64,000 nucleotides of DNA from Leuctra nigra (GCA_934045905.1 OW203769.1:26071705-26135704), one strand, 5' to 3'; positions 50,601 through 64,000 are shown, counted from the stretch's first letter. Notes: generated from the letters alone by a model not told the origin. Translations and numbers: made by a program.

Positions 50601-53600
50601 TTTCGGATAGTAGTGGAAAATTATTTATTAAGACCAACGTTCCGACAGGGATGACACTATAATCATCAAGGCCAAAAATGAATAATACATAAATAATATT
50701 ATATATAATAATTAATAAACTTACTAGTCTATATAAATCATTCATAAATTTATAAAATATTCATAAAAATTTTAGTTATAAAAGTAACTTTAAACATTTA
50801 AGTAAACTAGACGTATAAAATAAAATCAATTAATATAATTATATAATTATTATTATTCACTTTCACAACATTATAACGAAATATTTTTATATCTGATCAT
50901 ACGTTATATTTTATTTTCGAATAATAATTTAGGTATTGCTTGCTTTTTATACATAATACCAATACTCTCTAGTGAACTTAGGTTGGTAGAAGGCTGAAGC
51001 CAGAAGCAATACTGGTGTCAGATAGGTTGGTAATCAAATAGATTAGGCAATAGTATTATTTGGATATTAGAGTCAATTTAAGCGTAATATTTAAATAAAT
51101 CATTAGGTCAGACCAAGTGGCTGCGAGCTGATAGAAGAAATTTTTTTTTGAGAAAATACCATTATAAGGGTACCAAATTAGGTATAATTATACCATAAAC
51201 ATTTTTTAAACTTATCAAATATATGTATGTAAAGGACTCGCTTCATATCTTTTAAGTTGCAATTCCCGTCTTATAATGACTTTTTGATTTTATCCCATCA
51301 AAAAATGACAAAACTTGGACACATGGGGTAGGTATAAAATATTTTTGTTTAAATCGGTAATCATTAAACATATACAGAAATAATAAACCCACTACAAAAA
51401 TATGGCGCTAATAAAATAATACAAATGTGTCATCTCCTAATCAACAGGCATCTCCTAACAATCATTTCGATATTGGTTTTTATCTTTTAAACCAGAAGTC
51501 AATACTGGAACTAACACATGCGTCACTGTTTCACATTTTTGTTTTGACTAGGTATAGTCATCTGTCTACCAGAAAATAAGTTTTTTGTATCAAATCTATC
51601 CATCCAAAAAATATATCTCATTTTATCATACAAATATCATGATCTTATTGGTTCCCATAAGATATAACATGGATGAGGCAAGTCAATTTATCTCAGAAAT
51701 AGACACGGGAAAGTTTAATTTTTCGAGGAATTGTGTACCTATGCCATTATTATAAATTAAGGACACAGCAAATTATGAAGTCTGGTGCGATTTAGGTACA
51801 CACTTGAATGTTTCATTCAATTTATTGAGTTCAATATGAATTCAATGAAGGAGATATGACCGGTTCTAAATGAAGCGTACTTTTGGTTCAATTTCGCGTC
51901 TACACAGTTACTTCGAAACGATTTAACTCAATGAATTGAATGAAACATTGAACCATGTAAACTAGACTTTAAACATAAATTTCTATCTTCTTACAGTGCT
52001 AAACTAGGCCTAGGATGTTTAGGACATATCCTTTTTTAGTTTTTTGTTCAGACACGTCTAAAAATGATAAATAAATATGTTTCATGTGTTCCTGATTTCA
52101 AACACATGCATTTCATTTAGCCTGAAAATGCCTTTTTCTAAATTTTTATGACTTCAGTCCTTTCTTGCTTTTTTAAGGTCTTTTTGCCCTTTTTTAAATT
52201 ATTGGGGAAAATAATATGAAATGTTTGTTGCAAGTTACAACAAATTTATGAATTTTGGTCTAGACCACAATTCATAAAATTTCCATCCACCATTTGGATG
52301 GCCAACAACAATTGACACCTGATACATTGACACATTTATACAATGTTAATTTTAATGTATTACTCCAAGTCCAACTCCTAAACCGATACATTGAATTATA
52401 TGTTGATGAATATTACATAACATAAAATTTCATTGGTCCTTTTTCGGGATTTTGTAGTCCTTTTTTAATAGTTTTAAGGTACTATTTGCCTAACGGATGA
52501 CTGACGTATCATAACGCATCATCGACGCATCACAACAATTTATCAACAACTTATCAAGGCAGCATTATACGAATAACGAGTGATCAATGACGCATTAACG
52601 ACGCATCCATTTGGCTCAGGGAGTGGCAAGTTTTGAACAGGTTGAAGTGCAAGAAACGACCTTAGTTGGCAAATATAACATCTCTACATTCCATCGATCG
52701 ACCTTGCTACAGACAAGACAGCCAGACAAGGATTTAATACACGTGCTTAAAAGCAATTAATACAGGAGGGAGACCAGCATAAAGACCACTCAAAACATCA
52801 CACATCGTCGCTTTTTTACTTTATTTTCTTAACATTACCACAATAAATGAAATTATTTTATATCAATGTTCCAGCAGAAGATTTTTTCATTGCAATAAAA
52901 ATCTATCATATGACTTTTGATTTTTATAGCTTCCTGTAGGTACCTCATTTATTTTATTTCATGACGAGTAGAAAGAAAATTTTCATCTTGGAAAATGATT
53001 TTAATTTTACACGATTTTTAAGTATAACAATATTTTTATATTAGCGATTTCCTTGTTGTTCCATTATATTATTGCTTGTTACATTGCTTGATGTTTATTC
53101 AATAACAGCATTGGTTCCATCATAGGTATGTATTTTGGGTATGTTAAATTTAATTGATAAATTTTATGACGATTTTAAAGTACCTATATGAAATTATGAA
53201 ATTTAGCGCAGGGAGCTAACTACTCACTCGCTTAACATCCCTAAGTTACGAATCCTCAACCAACTTCACCTCCTATATAATGGCGCATCGTCAATGGAGT
53301 AGAGTTGATGAGGCGGCAGTAGGACTACCAGTCCTGTAACGCCATAACAAAACAAAAAAAAATGAAATTAATCATTTAATACGGATTTATTTTATCAAAT
53401 GCAAATTTATTAACTATTATATTTCGTTATTCGTTTTGCTTTAGGTTTGTATATTATTTGATTATAATATATTATTATTTTGATTTGATGGAAGATGATT
53501 GTGAAGCTATGTTCGAATAATAGCAACAAGTGCGTTAGCCTTCTCTCTGTTATCACTTATCACTGTGGTACTTACTACCATCGTATCACCAATTCAGAGT

Positions 53601-54048
53601 CACCAGTGGTTTGTTTGTAAGAGTTGAGAGTATAATGTGAGTCGACTGTCACTTGATTCGAAGGGTTGGCGGCTGTTTAAAAAAAATTTGTTGCCAGGAA
53701 TTCGGTTGTTTTTATTTATTCGTATTTAAACAAAATCACGACGAATTTTTAAGTTGTGATTTAAATTTGTCGACACTCTCTAGTAGGAATGATTATGATT
53801 AATAGGAATCATAATTAATTATAAGATTAATATGTATTAATAAAATAATAACATTTTAAGTCATTTTCTTATTAACATTGAACCCAATTAGAGTGAAGTG
53901 GATTTTTGAAGTAGTTTGTAGTTTTTTATTTGTAGCAAAAGTATCGTTGGGAAATATTAAGATTGAGGCGTTGGGAAGGTCCGCAAATGTACGAGGGTTC
54001 AGGCTGACGGTGTCCGAGAAATGTTTCAATGATAAAATGGATTTTTAA
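47673..54048. other. AT-rich intergenic or intronic sequence, no gene seen
   Basis: No exon-like frame of note over 6.4 kb. Small items are a GC-richer patch at 50230-50390 with GGCTTCGACCCCCGG, a duplicated GGTCTCGGG at 49731-49747, and a run of GACGCAT/ACGCATCA repeats at 52505-52610. Confidence 0.45.
51781..51968. repeat. small degenerate inverted repeat (possible MITE)
   Basis: ATGTTTCATTCAATTTATTG at about 51809 pairs with CAATGAATTGAATGAAACAT at about 51928. The outer flanks AGTCTGGT and ACTAGACT are also roughly complementary. Confidence 0.45.
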
Positions 54049-54056
54049 TGAATATA

Positions 54057-54458
54057 CATGGGCGTCCGCAGGATTTCTTCCAGGTGGGGGCAAGGCAAGG
54101 AAAACAAAATTTTACGGGTAAAGGGGGGTGAGAGGAGGTGCACCCCCCACCCTGCCCCGCAATTGTTTTTGGTTTTTGGACACTTTGAAATCAAATTTGA
54201 GACGTTATGAGGTGTATTTTGTTGAAATATTCAATATTTTTAAAATATTGCACTTTGGGGTGGTGGGAGACATGTTTAAATCTGCCCTGCAGGGCATTTT
54301 AGGTTTTTTGACACTTTGAAATCAATTTTCTTTAGTTTTTGGTTACAAAATGAAACTGTACGTAAAACCCCAGAAAATGTGTATGTTTTCCTGACATCCA
54401 GGGGGGGGGGGGGGGGGCAAGCACCCCCCCCCCTTGCCCCTCCCTGCGGACGCCCATG
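54057..54458. mobile_element. MITE with CATGGGCGTCCGCAGG termini
   Basis: TIRs are CATGGGCGTCCGCAGG and CCTGCGGACGCCCATG. Flanks TGAATATA (54049-54056) and TGAATACG (54459-54466) match at 6 of 8, consistent with an aged 8-bp duplication. G-runs near both ends include a 17-G tract at 54401-54417. 'tTTTTTGaCACTTTGAAATCA' occurs twice inside. Related to the element at 2329-2630. Confidence 0.8.
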
Positions 54459-54466
54459 TGAATACG

Positions 54467-57400
54467 AGTAATATGCGTTTAAGCATTAATTTTGTTGATT
54501 TGATCATTTTAAACGGTGTAAAATTATTAATATTATTTTTAAAATTAGTAAAGGCTGTTTTCATTTCATATTTTTTAAACCTACGTTTGGACTAGGTCGT
54601 CCCCGTGTGAATAAGTGCGATAAATTGCCCATCGCATTAATATATTTTATTAGTGATTATGTATGGGAATTCTGTAATGAAATGGTCAGAAGAAACATTA
54701 TGACCCAGTAACAATTAGATTCTTCTGCTGGTATTTCTGCAGCGTTTTTAAATATTTCAAGTCTCCCAACAGGTCATTTAGAATTTTAAGGAATTATTTT
54801 TTAGAATTAGTAATAAATTTTTTTTAAAATTTAATAGCCATTTTGGTAATTATTTTTTACTTGTTTGAAATGCGAATAAAGTGTTGGTATATATTCATTT
54901 TTGATACCAACTAATTATGGACATTACTAAATTTTTTGATAATTTTGATTTTACTTGTGAACTTTACTATGGTGTGAATTCAGAAGTGAATTCAGAAGAT
55001 GAAGATAATAATTTCTTCGTCACAGAAAATTATGTTGAATTTTATTCACAATACGTAGAGTCACGTGACATTTGACATAGATTTAGTGTGACAATAACTA
55101 ACAAAATATGGTCTTCACTGTTAATCTTATCTATTTGATTCCCAAACATGGAATAATTTGGCAATTATTCGGTTATTTTTTCGTTTCTAAAAGCCACTTA
55201 AACTCACTTTTTTAAAAGGGTTGATCAGTGTTGTTGGGTACCCTTATATTTGTATTCCGTCCGTTCGGTCTAGATGTTCTAGTCAGACACTGGCAATTGA
55301 GTAATTCTTTCACGATTAAACTTTCATGGCGGGACAATTGAAGTGCCTATCAACCTTATTTTCACTCCAAAAAGTGATACTTTATATTTGTACTCTCATT
55401 TCAATTCTATTATTCGTTTCGTGGTCGTTTTCGGAACCATCGGGTAATAGCATGGCAGTGGTGAATCAAACCGTCACCACTGCGCTACTATCCTCTTCCT
55501 TCATTATTGCCATCGATTCTCACAAGAAACCACAAACTTCTCATTTTGAACGGTCGCATTAAAGACATTAAACATTATATCATCAAGAATTAATATCCAC
55601 CTGCTTGAAGATAATATGAAATAGATTGATATTCATGTGATAAGATGAATACCGGTTCACTAACATGACGATAGCGTCTACGATGTCTCGGCTAAAACCA
55701 GGCGACCTTCCTTTCATAGCTGTCACAACTTATCCAGAATCCTTTCCTGATCGAATCAGACGTCTCATTGATTTGACATCCCTCATTGCTGATTGCTGCG
55801 AATCTGATCGTGATATGAGGAAGCTGGGAATCATTAGGTCAATGTTGGTGAGACTAGTTAGGTTTAAATAGAATTGATTACTTGATTTAGAAGGTCCCGT
55901 GGTTGAGAGTATCCGGTGTGAAGAGGGAATTCACCATGGAAAACTAGATAGAGATATAAAATAATCCAGTATAAGTCGGTAAGATACTTATTTATGGTTA
56001 TAATTTATGTCTGATTTAATCTGTATTTTTTTTTGTAAATTTCATCCGCATTTTTTAAAGTTTTATTCTCTCAATTGGAGCAATGGAGGGCTTGATTATA
56101 GGTCAATTTTATTTTACTACTGAAATGCACTCCCGGAAATTCTTTTAAAATTGGTTTAGAGTATTTTAAGTGATTATTTTCATTTTACATTAACTCAAAA
56201 AATCACTTGTATGGCATCTAGAAATAAAATATTCCCAATTAGGTAACACCTCTTTACCAGATGAAAATGTATTAAACGCATGCAATGGATGGATCACATA
56301 ATATCATTCTCTTTTCTTAACAAACCGTTACTTATATTAGTATAGCTCATCCAATGACAAACAAGCTAATGTCATTGAGCTCATCTAATACATCTGTCTC
56401 ATTATTCAGGCATTTCTGTTATTTATTTTGATTCTTCATGGACTTCTCAAACAAATATGTAAAACTTAAAAAAGAGAATAACTTCTCTTTACAACTAGTA
56501 CATTATAATTAACCCATAGATGTATATTAAATTTTAAAGACAGAAAATTTTTACCTACTCGTTGGACGAATTATTATAAAATTAATAATTATTCACAAAC
56601 CAGGAAACCAGGATATGACTTCAGTCTAACGCAATTTTATTTCGACAAAGAAAATTGCAAATTACAAATTTCCTTCAACCAGCTATAAATTCCCTGTGGG
56701 CGCGACGTCTTATGCAAAACCTAACCTTGCGTAGTTCTCACATAACTTAAACACGAAACATGAAAACGTCATTAAGTCTTCGTGATGAGGAACTTCTTAC
56801 GATTCGGTCTTACGTCTAAGTACAGAAATACACTGATAATCTAAAAACAGCCAAAAACAATTGAATCAAGGATATATATTTGCCTAATTCATGCTGACGG
56901 GACCAGGTGATTGCAATGTAATGGAAATAAAAACATTCCTGCTAAGTTATCTTCCGACTTACGTCAAATTGTGTAATTAACTATAGTAATTTATTTCGTG
57001 TATTTACATTATTCAAGTGTTCGGATAAATTTATGCTACAATGTCATTAAGGAATAAAGTTGTAAGGAATTTATAAAGCAATCACGGACCATGATTGTTT
57101 CTGAGAATAATTAAAAATATACCTAGAATTTAATTACGACTAAAACCCCAAGTAGGTAAAAAAAATTAATAGTGTCAAAAATTCCTGAAATCTAAAAATA
57201 AAGCAATAAAATTAGCAATCCAAATTTTCTAAAGACTAATTTATCTGAGTCAGTAGATTATCTTTTAAAAATACAAAGAGGAACAATTTAAAAATCTTCC
57301 AATTCCAAGAGTCAAACGATCTACCAAAATATTCTTTAAGCCAAGTCATGCATGCAGATTAGAGATTTTAGATTGAGATGGTGAATAATTATTGTCATGG

Positions 57401-58420
57401 TTGATTTTATAGCACGGGCCATCCTTAGATCTTATACAAGGCGGTATTCGTTCGACAATGAGACTGGCGCTATTATACCTTGTAATTATATGTTAATACT
57501 TGGCTACAATTGACGACCGGTAAAATAACAATGAAACTTTCGATTAATGATTGGTGCAGATGGTACAGATTGAAGGCGTCAAACTTAATGATTGGATAGA
57601 AGGTGTCAAGTCACTCATGGATGTGGAATCCTGGGTCTTCTTTGATTGACTTAAAGTTGGTGTTGTTAATTAAGATTTGATTAATTGAGTATCGTGTTGA
57701 AATAATGCTCTGATTACTTTTCGGCTGCCGCGTAATATTTATGAAATTTGAATTGTTAAATATTTTGTTTATGTGAACTAGAAAGTCGATAATTCCATAT
57801 GAAAAATTAAAAATTAAAATTATTAATATCTACATTTTCAAGTAGTAAAATAACGAACAATCGTCACTGGTTACAAAATGTATCTATAATTGCTTGCAAG
57901 AATCGCATCCTACAGAACTTTTATTAAAAGTTATTTTCTTAAAGTTTCAAATTTTTTGGCGTGGAGTATTTTAATTTTTTCATATTTTCTTATTCTCGTA
58001 GATAAATTCTCAATTGTTATAAATAGCTATATGTATATTATTTATATTAGTTACATTAGTGGTGTTTCAAAAGGAATAAAATCGAGAAATTGGTGTATTT
58101 TAGAATTTTCGTCAGATTCAAGATTCAAACAGAAATTTTAAAAATTCTTGCATTCTGGTAATTTACATTATTGCTTCTTAACGTGTTACTTACATGCCAC
58201 CTGTTATGGAAGACCATCTCTTCAAAGTTCACTATCGACGCTCTACTAGTGGGCAGGTTCGAATCACGTCTGATCGCACTGTGGTCACAACTAGACAAGA
58301 GCTCGAACCCGGGTCATCTGGTCACTTATATCATTCAAAAGATCCGACTCCATACAGAGACGCGACGCGCGCATCGTAACTCAAGACACGGCAAGGTCGC
58401 CGACAGGACCGGTTCTTTAC
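54467..58420. other. AT-rich, no supported gene
   Basis: Apart from the doubtful ORF at 55326, only short frames are seen. A B-box-like GGTTCGAATC lies at 58256 without a matching tRNA fold. Confidence 0.4.
55326..55562 (+). CDS. possible small ORF or first exon with one membrane segment
   Basis: ATG-started frame of 78 codons. The predicted product has a hydrophobic segment, VILYICTLISILLFVSWSF, then a Ser/Thr-rich stretch with NQT. Codon composition is less AT-biased than most open frames here. There are no homologous motifs I recognise and no clear splice donor. It may be chance. Confidence 0.2.
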   Translation: MAGQLKCLSTLFSLQKVILYICTLISILLFVSWSFSEPSGNSMAVVNQTVTTALLSSSFIIAIDSHKKPQTSHFERSH

Positions 58421-58425
58421 GAATA

Positions 58426-58610
58426 AAACACATTTCCCTTTCTTTCGCAGGTTTTATAAACAAAAAATAGCGCATATATGTAGCATACGTTTCCCTTTCT
58501 TTCGTAGATTTCATAATAAATAGCGTAAATGAAGCACACGTTTCTCTATATTCCGTGCATTTGATTAAAAAATTAGCATAAATGAAGCACACACTTATAT
58601 TTCATACATT
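58426..58610. repeat. degenerate tandem repeat, period ~55 bp
   Basis: Units start near 58428, 58486, 58538 and 58586. Each carries 'ACACaTTTCcCTtTcTTtCg.agaTTT.aTaa' followed by 'aTAGCgtAaATgaAG'. Copies diverge from left to right. Confidence 0.6.
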
Positions 58611-58619
58611 ATTTAAAAA

Positions 58620-61600
58620 ATATACAAATATTTTTATTAAATAAATAATTTTTATCTTACTCTTTCACAAAAAATCTGTAAATTAAGGGGGACTAAGGTG
58701 TAAATTTTAGGTTTTTCATATATTTTTACATATTTTTTTATTTGTATTATCATTAATATGTACCTATATGTGTTTTAGTTCAAATGCTTACAAAATTTAA
58801 AAAAATAAATTCTTTTGACTCTAAAATAAATATTTTGTGATATTTTGCAACGAGGCGGCAGCTTCAATAATTTGTAATAATTTTGAGTTTATTCAATAAT
58901 ATTTAGAATTTCAAAATCGTGTAAATATGGCTGATTTATTATTGATAAATATAAATTAAAATTTATTCAGACAAATACATTTACGATTTTTTTTTTATAA
59001 TGTACTAGAGGGACCCGCTTACAAATGGTAAGATGTGTGATTCACATTTATCTGATTAATTTATCACCAACTATACCTACCAAAGTTTGGGAAATGTATA
59101 AAAAGAGACAGTAACTGCAAATTCCCACTTAAAGAATACAACACAATCGTAGATATGGTAAATTCGTACCGTAATCGTTGGGGAAAAGGGATAAATTACA
59201 GTTGCACAAAGAAAAATTTATGTTTTTCTATACCATTTTGCTTTTCATGTTATATCTCTCAAAATATCGTAAAACGATTTTGAAACGGAGTTAATTCATC
59301 AATCAGTTGTGTAGAATTTGTTTTGTATATTTTTTGAACGAATTATTGTTATAACTTACTTAAAAGTGGATATAAAGAAGATGCTGAAATTTTGACGTTT
59401 TGAAAAGCCAGAACTGATCAATTTCAATTGTAAACACACAGACACCCGGATTTCCACATGCAGGAAACTGTTCAATGTGTAAGAGGATTTTTGACCTTTC
59501 TTGATTTTTTTAGTAATGATTTTTTTTTTATTAATGTGATTTTTCAGATTTTCAGATTTTTTTTATTTTTAATTTTCTCTATTTTTTTTATAAATATTGG
59601 TTATGTTGCGTGATTTTTTTGATTTTTCTTTGACTTTTTGGTTTTGTTGAGTGATTGGTTTGATTCTTTGACATTTTAGGTACAAAATACTGTACACAAG
59701 ATCGAAAATACTTTTTAACAAAAGTCGTTACTTAAGTCTCATTCTGTGACTTCTTCTCTTTAAAAAAAAATCAGCCGCAAAACCTGCTGTATAATTTGTC
59801 AGATAAACACTTTTGGTGCTCTTGAGATATTTAATATTCCTCACTTTTGAATACCTGATCTCCAATTGATAATGAACTGTTTCAGTAGTAGTAGGTTGAA
59901 CAAGTATGGGCGGGTGGAGTGGAGTGGGGGTCGGTCACTGACTCCCCACTTACCGCCAACTCATATTTTCACAAATTCACATTTCTGTCTTCCAAAATCA
60001 CTGTAAATTGGATTCTTACATAAAGCATTAGATAATTAAATACATTAATACTCGCAAGTGTATTAACACTCAGGTGTATTGGTGAACGTTATTTTTTCTT
60101 TTTTGTGACACGTGATTTTATTTGTCTTTTACCTTTTTTTCTATGGTTTACTTGCAGCTTTATGTTAAGCGTACTTTTAGTGCCGGTGTATTGCATGGTC
60201 AAACTTTGGGTACAAATAACACACCACTTGTATCTATTGTTTCTATGTTTTCTATGTTTTTATTGATCGCAACTGCATTGTATCTCATTGTAGCCACTGA
60301 ACATTGTAACTGGCTAAAGTAGGCCTCTTGTTGCGCCCTATACACTGGCCTCCTGCTTGCAGGTTTACAATAAAATGTATTAATAATTCCTCATTGATTC
60401 AGACTTTCTTGTGCGGGGAGGGGGGGGGGGCTATCGAAATTCCCGGAATAAACATTAATGTCTAGGCTAGGAAATAATTGGGGGTTTGTAAATTTTTCCT
60501 CAAGATCACTGATATGATGTGATTTGAGTAAATTTAGCAAATCAAATTCCATGTGTTTTGGAAGGAAAAATCACACATTTTGTTTCAATATTGAAACGAA
60601 AAGTGTGGTTTTCATCAAATATTTATCGAAAGGAATCACTAAGTATCACTAGTAATAGTGTCTATAACTAAGTAGTAAGTAGTCATATATTTACTTTAGT
60701 ATAATAGCAGGTTATTTCACGAATTCTCCTTTAAAAAAAACTAGGCAGCAGGCGATCTGTGGATTAATTTCACTTTTGAAACCAGTATTTTATGAACTCC
60801 TTAGTTCTCTCAAACTGGAGTCTGGAACTAATAACAGAGATGATTCTTACAATGGCAATGATTCTGGACTCCAAGTCGAGCTAACTCAGGTGTTCGTAAA
60901 ATAACGGTTTTAAAATTATCCACAGATTGCCTGCTGACTATACTTTTGAATTGTACTACAAAGCTAAATACTCATCTCACAAATAATAATGTTATTATAA
61001 TTTGTTCCTACATCATCTGCCTAACTGTTCCAAAAATTATTTAAAATCTCTCTCTATTCCGTTTGGTTAACATTTTTGATATTTTGTAAATTGATATACC
61101 TAATGAGGAAAATTCGGTTCGGGGGGCGATGACCCCCCCCCCCCCCCCGCAAGTATGCCTGAATTCAACACTGGTGTAATATTGCCTAGATTTTAATTAG
61201 CGAGCTACTCCTTTTGACTCTTTGTCACAGTATCGTCTGTTTCTTTCCTAATTTTTTTTCTACTGGGCTACTTATTTACTGTAAGTGGTCTTTCAGACTA
61301 AAATTGTTTTGAAATCTGTTGATTAATAAACAAAATTATTTTCTCCCGATTGTCTGAAAAATTAAAATTTTCAGATCAAGTCCAAATTTTGCATGGTCAT
61401 TAAGACCGCCATTTCTATAATGTTATACTTAACATTTTTATTTTTTGAAATAGTACCTTCTAACAGAAGTGGGTACCTATCTAAAACAATTCATCATTGT
61501 ATTTTATAATACAGGTAGGTATACGTTTTAATAAATGCAACTGATATTTTCTAAATGGAGTTCAAATGTTAACTAATATTTTCGAAGTTGAAACTATTTA

Positions 61601-62700
61601 CCATGTAAGTTTTTCACAAGATTTTTTTCTGTCTGGTTTGGTGAACTTATTTCTTCACAATGTTATACTCTAGTACTATCTCATAATTCTCACTGAATCA
61701 CTTCATCAACAAGAGACGTTGTATCAAATTATTATCATTTACGTACAATAAAACAAACATTAATGATATAGAAACAATTAATGTGCGTCTTTTGGGGGAA
61801 TTGTACAATCGGATTGATTCCAATTACACATACTGCCTACCTATGATGAGGAAAGTCAAAGAACTATTGTGACAAATCTCGCCGGTTGAAATCGCATAGC
61901 TGAGAAAAATCCTTCAAATTGTCTGAATTTACTTGGTAGTTAGAATAATATTTATAACAATTTATTCATGAATCGCCCACATATGAATTTTTCTATCTTG
62001 CGGGGAGCACACTAGGTTAAAACCAGATCTTCAAACAATGATTTAATAGCTCAATATTAATAGCCGTCTACTTCTAAAATCTCCCTGACAGCTACGTCAA
62101 ATGAATTGAATTATTAAGATAAAAGACAATAAGAACATATCAATTTTGAACAGTTTATGAACCAGTATAACCCCTTAGCCAAAACTAAATAAGGCAAAAC
62201 AAGCTATAGCCAACGAACACAAAGTATTTTCGAACGCTGTGTCTCACAACCTATACAAGGCTCGGTCACAGCTGAACCAGAGTTTAGCAGGACAGGCGTT
62301 ATACTTCCAGAGTGCATTCAACTTAATTTCGATATTTTCATTCTAGTTTACCAAAATAAAGTAAAAGCATTCTGAAATGTAGGTATGAATCCCGCAGCCT
62401 ATATATTTGAATTTCCTGGCTTCCTTTTTACTATCTTTCAAAAACGTTCCAAAACTAGGCATTCATTCGAAAACCTTCAATATTTCCATGTAATTTCCTC
62501 CTATTCCAAGGGGATTTGGTGGATTAATTATTTTAACTGTTTTTCTTTCATGCATATAAAATAATGGTCATAGTGCGTTTATATGACGGGAAGTTATTCC
62601 GAGGATGATTCGGTTTCTTTTTACAAGTTATTACTGAAACTTTATTGTTATGTACTCGCTATCACTATACTATCTATCAAAATTTTACAACTGTACCGTC
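58620..62700. other. AT-rich, no supported gene
   Basis: Homopolymer tracts lie at 60417-60430 (G) and 61133-61148 (C). The motif ACTAGAGGGACCCG at 59004-59017 repeats 11924-11937. A frame at 60144-60322 begins only from a non-ATG context upstream and shows no motif. Confidence 0.4.
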
Positions 62701-62719
62701 ATACTATACCTTGAAATTT

Positions 62720-63025
62720 AAATTGTCAAACCCCTCTCCCACAACCAGGCCCTTACCAATGGACTGCTACCTTGACGCGGACGAGTTGGTCCCAACCTAG
62801 TCCCACTCCCAACTAAGTGCAGTCCAGGGTCGACCTATAGTCCCAAATTCGCGGGCCCCTTGGGCCGGCCTCCCCCTTGAGATGGTGATCCCTCTGAAAT
62901 CGGGTCCCACCGCCCCGAAGCTTCCCTTCACCCCGGTTTGTCCCCATTCTGAACTGGCTTTCCCACCAGTTTCAGACTACCCCGGATCGGGTCCGTAAGG
63001 TCGACCCCTCCCGATGACCTCATCT
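62720..63025. other. GC-rich island, possible retrotransposon 5' UTR remnant
   Basis: The composition changes sharply from the AT-rich surroundings: AATGGACTGCTACCTTGACG at about 62757, then repeated GGTCCCA/AGTCCCA, GGTCGACC and CGGGTCC words. A 'GACTGCTACCTTGACG' phrase is familiar from 5' regions of some arthropod non-LTR elements. No ORF follows. Confidence 0.35.
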
Positions 63026-64000
63026 TAAGTAAAAATGTATGTGAACAATATAAACTCGTCGTTGACGCGCCGTTAAACCATAAAATCTAATCACAACCAC
63101 GCTTAGGCCTTTGTGGATTTTTATTTATTTTGAGTAAAATTGAAATAATATTGATATTATTCACTCTGGTAAATCCCTTAACATCAACTTCAATATTATT
63201 CTATTAAAATACGAAATATATCGCAATATATACGTGATAATAGTCATTCAATTTCCAAAATTAATGCAGATTTCGAATAGAATGAAATTTGGTTTTTTAC
63301 GGCCGCAGAGTTATTTCATGTGTAGTATAGGTATAGAGGTACGCAAACGTTTCAAGAATGCAGTGAAAACTTAATTTGGAACGTTTCATCCTTGTGTTTT
63401 TAAATAGCTTTAAATTGAGTGAAAAATAGCTGCGTTTCTACACATTCAAATTAAACTCTTCTGACATATATGTATCGTTCTTCATTCTTTTAACATCCAA
63501 TCACTGCTACTCTTATAATCATAGTAATCTAAAACCGATCTCTTTGTTTTTCAATACTCGCGTCTGTGTAGATGTAGGTGTTAAATCACGATGTCTAGTC
63601 TGTGATTTTAGAAGTTTTCCGCGCCCAAAACCTCCATTCCAGCCGACCAAGTTCGATGCGTTTGTGTGACTTCTTGTATAGCTTAGGTGGCAGCGTAGGC
63701 GATAGATTATGTATTAGAGACAATACGAAGATCATGATATGCAGTTGTACCTAGTTATTAATCTTTAACTGTTGAAGGTGATAAGTTGTTTGTTGTAGCT
63801 TATTATAATATAATTGAGTAGGATTATGTTTTGTTTTTGCTTTAAATCGTATACCACCGCTCAATTTTCAAAACGTTTTAGAATAATAACTCCTGCAAAT
63901 TACGTGTCGATTTTAATTAACATTATATTCTTAGTCACTCTTTGGAGTGATTGTTTACGAAAAAATTTATAATTGTGTAATTTAATAATTTTACTTTTAT
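63026..64000. other. no gene seen
   Basis: AT-rich to the window edge. Confidence 0.45.

Noticed and set aside
55665..55871. 68-aa frame after the possible membrane ORF
   Set aside because: No motif, no splice signal linking it to the frame before it, and a length expected by chance.
58171..58470. 99-aa frame with basic tail, and a tRNA-like B box at 58256
   Set aside because: The 3' part is the ~55-bp tandem repeat; no A box or arms fit a tRNA.
60122..60322. 66-aa hydrophobic frame
   Set aside because: It starts at a TTG in a low-complexity AT region, with no supporting signal.

Overview
The window is eukaryotic nuclear DNA, AT-rich and crowded with transposons. It is most likely from an insect: a cytochrome P450 of the CYP4 (CYP4C-like) clan with short exons and GT-AG introns lies at the left, and Penelope-like, hAT, pogo, Helitron and non-LTR elements fill the rest. 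A hemipteran is plausible, but this is a guess. There are no operons or other prokaryotic features.

Layout. At 1-599 is the 3' end of a non-LTR retrotransposon, inserted to the left of the last CYP4 exon seen. At 944-4218 (minus strand) are the first five coding exons of a CYP4-type P450; the heme-binding half lies off the left edge. From 4.5 to 9.5 kb there are degenerate tandem repeats and foldback elements. From 9,796 to 26,741 (minus strand) a second gene can be assembled from five phase-consistent exons. Its large exon encodes a tandem 48-residue repeat, and its basic C-terminus looks nuclear. Its introns hold hAT-type elements with 8-bp target duplications, TA-flanked MITEs, a 5S-rRNA-derived SINE-like sequence, a Helitron helicase relic and a 3-kb nested hAT element. 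From 26.8 to 31.3 kb are a pogo-like MITE, a hAT end running into a 200-N gap, an ~830-bp foldback and degenerate repeats.

The main feature is 31,317-47,293, an array of Penelope-like elements (reverse transcriptase plus GIY-YIG endonuclease). One full unit on the minus strand and four on the plus strand have a period of 2,955-2,956 bp and intact ORFs of 870-900 aa. They are arranged around a head-to-head palindrome centred near 34,869. Both outer ends and one internal junction lie on (AT)n tracts. A second Penelope-type terminus, as a 74-bp inverted pair, follows at 47,361-47,655.

From 47.7 kb to the end I see almost only AT-rich non-coding sequence, with one clear MITE, small tandem repeats, G/C homopolymer tracts and one GC-rich island. 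The two host genes are independent of the mobile elements as far as the sequence shows. Gene models were built by eye from splice sites and reading frames.
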